Source: Bacteroidota bacterium (GTDB lineage: Bacteria > Bacteroidota > Bacteroidia > Palsa-965). From it: a DNA stretch of 64,000 nt. The stretch is from positions 180,966-244,965 of the forward strand of contig JACQAM010000004.1 of assembly GCA_016194975.1 (NCBI GenBank). Reading direction: 5' to 3'. Every line of letters begins with the position of its first letter. Within the stretch, counting starts at the first letter, position 1. The translations under genes and the position numbers were made by a program. The notes beneath the pieces are model-generated. The model was given only the letters and a program-made list of their open reading frames with translations. It ran no database searches and was not told the origin of the DNA. Shown here piece by piece: positions 63,868 through 64,000 of the stretch.

Positions 63868-63886
63868 CCACCTGCAAAGCAGGTGG
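63868..63886. repeat. Perfect 8-bp hairpin, candidate mobile-element end
   Basis: CCACCTGC (63868-63875) and GCAGGTGG (63879-63886) with an AAA loop. It lies 3 bp downstream of the transposase-like stop codon. IS200/IS605 elements carry such imperfect or perfect subterminal hairpins that are recognised by the TnpA transposase. Confidence 0.65.
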
Positions 63887-63889
63887 ATT

Positions 63890-64000
63890 TCATAAACCAG
63901 TGGACTCAAAGAGTCCAAAATCTTTATTCTGTTTCTCTTCTTTTCGTTCTTCCTCTTCCTGATATTTTACGTAGCGACGAATCACATCCTCGTTCAATCC
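63890..64000 (-). CDS. IS200/IS605-like transposase C-terminal end, cut by window edge
   Basis: Minus-strand frame reading GLNEDVIRRYVKYQEEEERK then EEKQNKDFGLFESTGL and stop at 63890-63892. The NEDVIRRYVKYQE segment fits the last helix of Y1 (HUH) transposases, which end with VIRKYVRYQE-type sequence and a short acidic/FGLF tail. The catalytic residues are outside the window, so the assignment is by the tail only. A hairpin GGACTC/GAGTCC (63902-63916) is inside the coding end and another lies just behind the stop. Confidence 0.6.
   Translation of the reverse strand, partial: GLNEDVIRRYVKYQEEEERKEEKQNKDFGLFESTGL
63901..63917. repeat. Second hairpin inside the transposase 3' end
   Basis: TGGACTC and GAGTCCA with an AAA loop form a perfect 7-bp stem, 14 bp from the 8-bp hairpin and with the same loop bases. 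Two hairpins with the same loop next to a Y1-type transposase end are suggestive of recognition elements. Confidence 0.55.

Overview
This window is chromosomal DNA of a member of the Bacteroidota (Bacteroidetes). The evidence is several secreted proteins with type IX secretion system (T9SS) C-terminal signals, family-typical genes (DUF2480, DUF3078, DUF5686, DUF3109, choice-of-anchor L), a RprY/RprX-like two-component pair, an ECF sigma factor with a membrane-anchored partner, and promoters of the TTTG-N20-TAnnTTTG type. Ribosome-binding sites are mostly weak, as is usual for the phylum. No rRNA, tRNA, CRISPR array or prophage was recognised.

Layout. 0-6 kb: a cut-off secreted protein, a helical-repeat protein, ThiL, and a STAS-like protein overlapping a PAS histidine kinase. 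6.2-15.8 kb: a complete SUF iron-sulfur operon (iscA-like, sufB, sufC, sufD, sufS, sufE, sufT, DUF2480) with three unrelated insertions packed into the same transcription unit: a GT39-type glycosyltransferase, a small protein plus nucleotidyltransferase pair, and a Fic protein. 15.8-25 kb: a barrel protein, a di-haem peroxidase, and two very large T9SS type B adhesin-like proteins. 25-28 kb: a PurF-like amidotransferase and an orphan protein. 28-36 kb: three T9SS type A proteins and an operon of an ECF sigma factor, a predicted anti-sigma protein with an inner-membrane helix and a C-terminal barrel-like domain, and a PKD lipoprotein. 36-45.7 kb: DUF5686, two enzymes of 3-hydroxyanthranilate catabolism (ACMSD, HAAO), a zinc-ribbon membrane protein, an atypical SDR, MscL, DUF3078 and another T9SS protein. 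45.8-58.6 kb: a two-component system, a T9SS protein, GNAT, an MBL-rhodanese fusion, two paralogous TPR-SpoIIE phosphatases, a DUF4143-type ATPase and an OmpA protein. 58.7-64 kb: eukaryote-like class Ia ribonucleotide reductase, DUF3109, a WD40 protein, and the 3' end of an IS200/IS605-like transposase next to strong hairpins.

The most notable signal is a 35-bp promoter-like motif on the minus strand, CACCCAAC-N17-CGTnAnnGTC. It occurs three times with identical spacing, immediately upstream of the ECF sigma operon and of each of the two neighbouring paralogous T9SS cargo genes. It has the architecture of an ECF promoter (AAC in the -35, CGT in the -10). I infer an autoregulated envelope-sensing regulon covering 29.3-36 kb: sigma factor, trans-envelope anti-sigma, lipoprotein and two secreted repeat proteins. 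The second notable feature is the SUF operon: a Fic gene joined to sufD and sufS by 4-bp ATGA overlaps, and a promoter overlapped by two palindromes that could be operators.

Intergenic gaps hold several short dispersed palindromic repeat families, some inside operons. All functions are inferred from reading the sequence; no database search was run.
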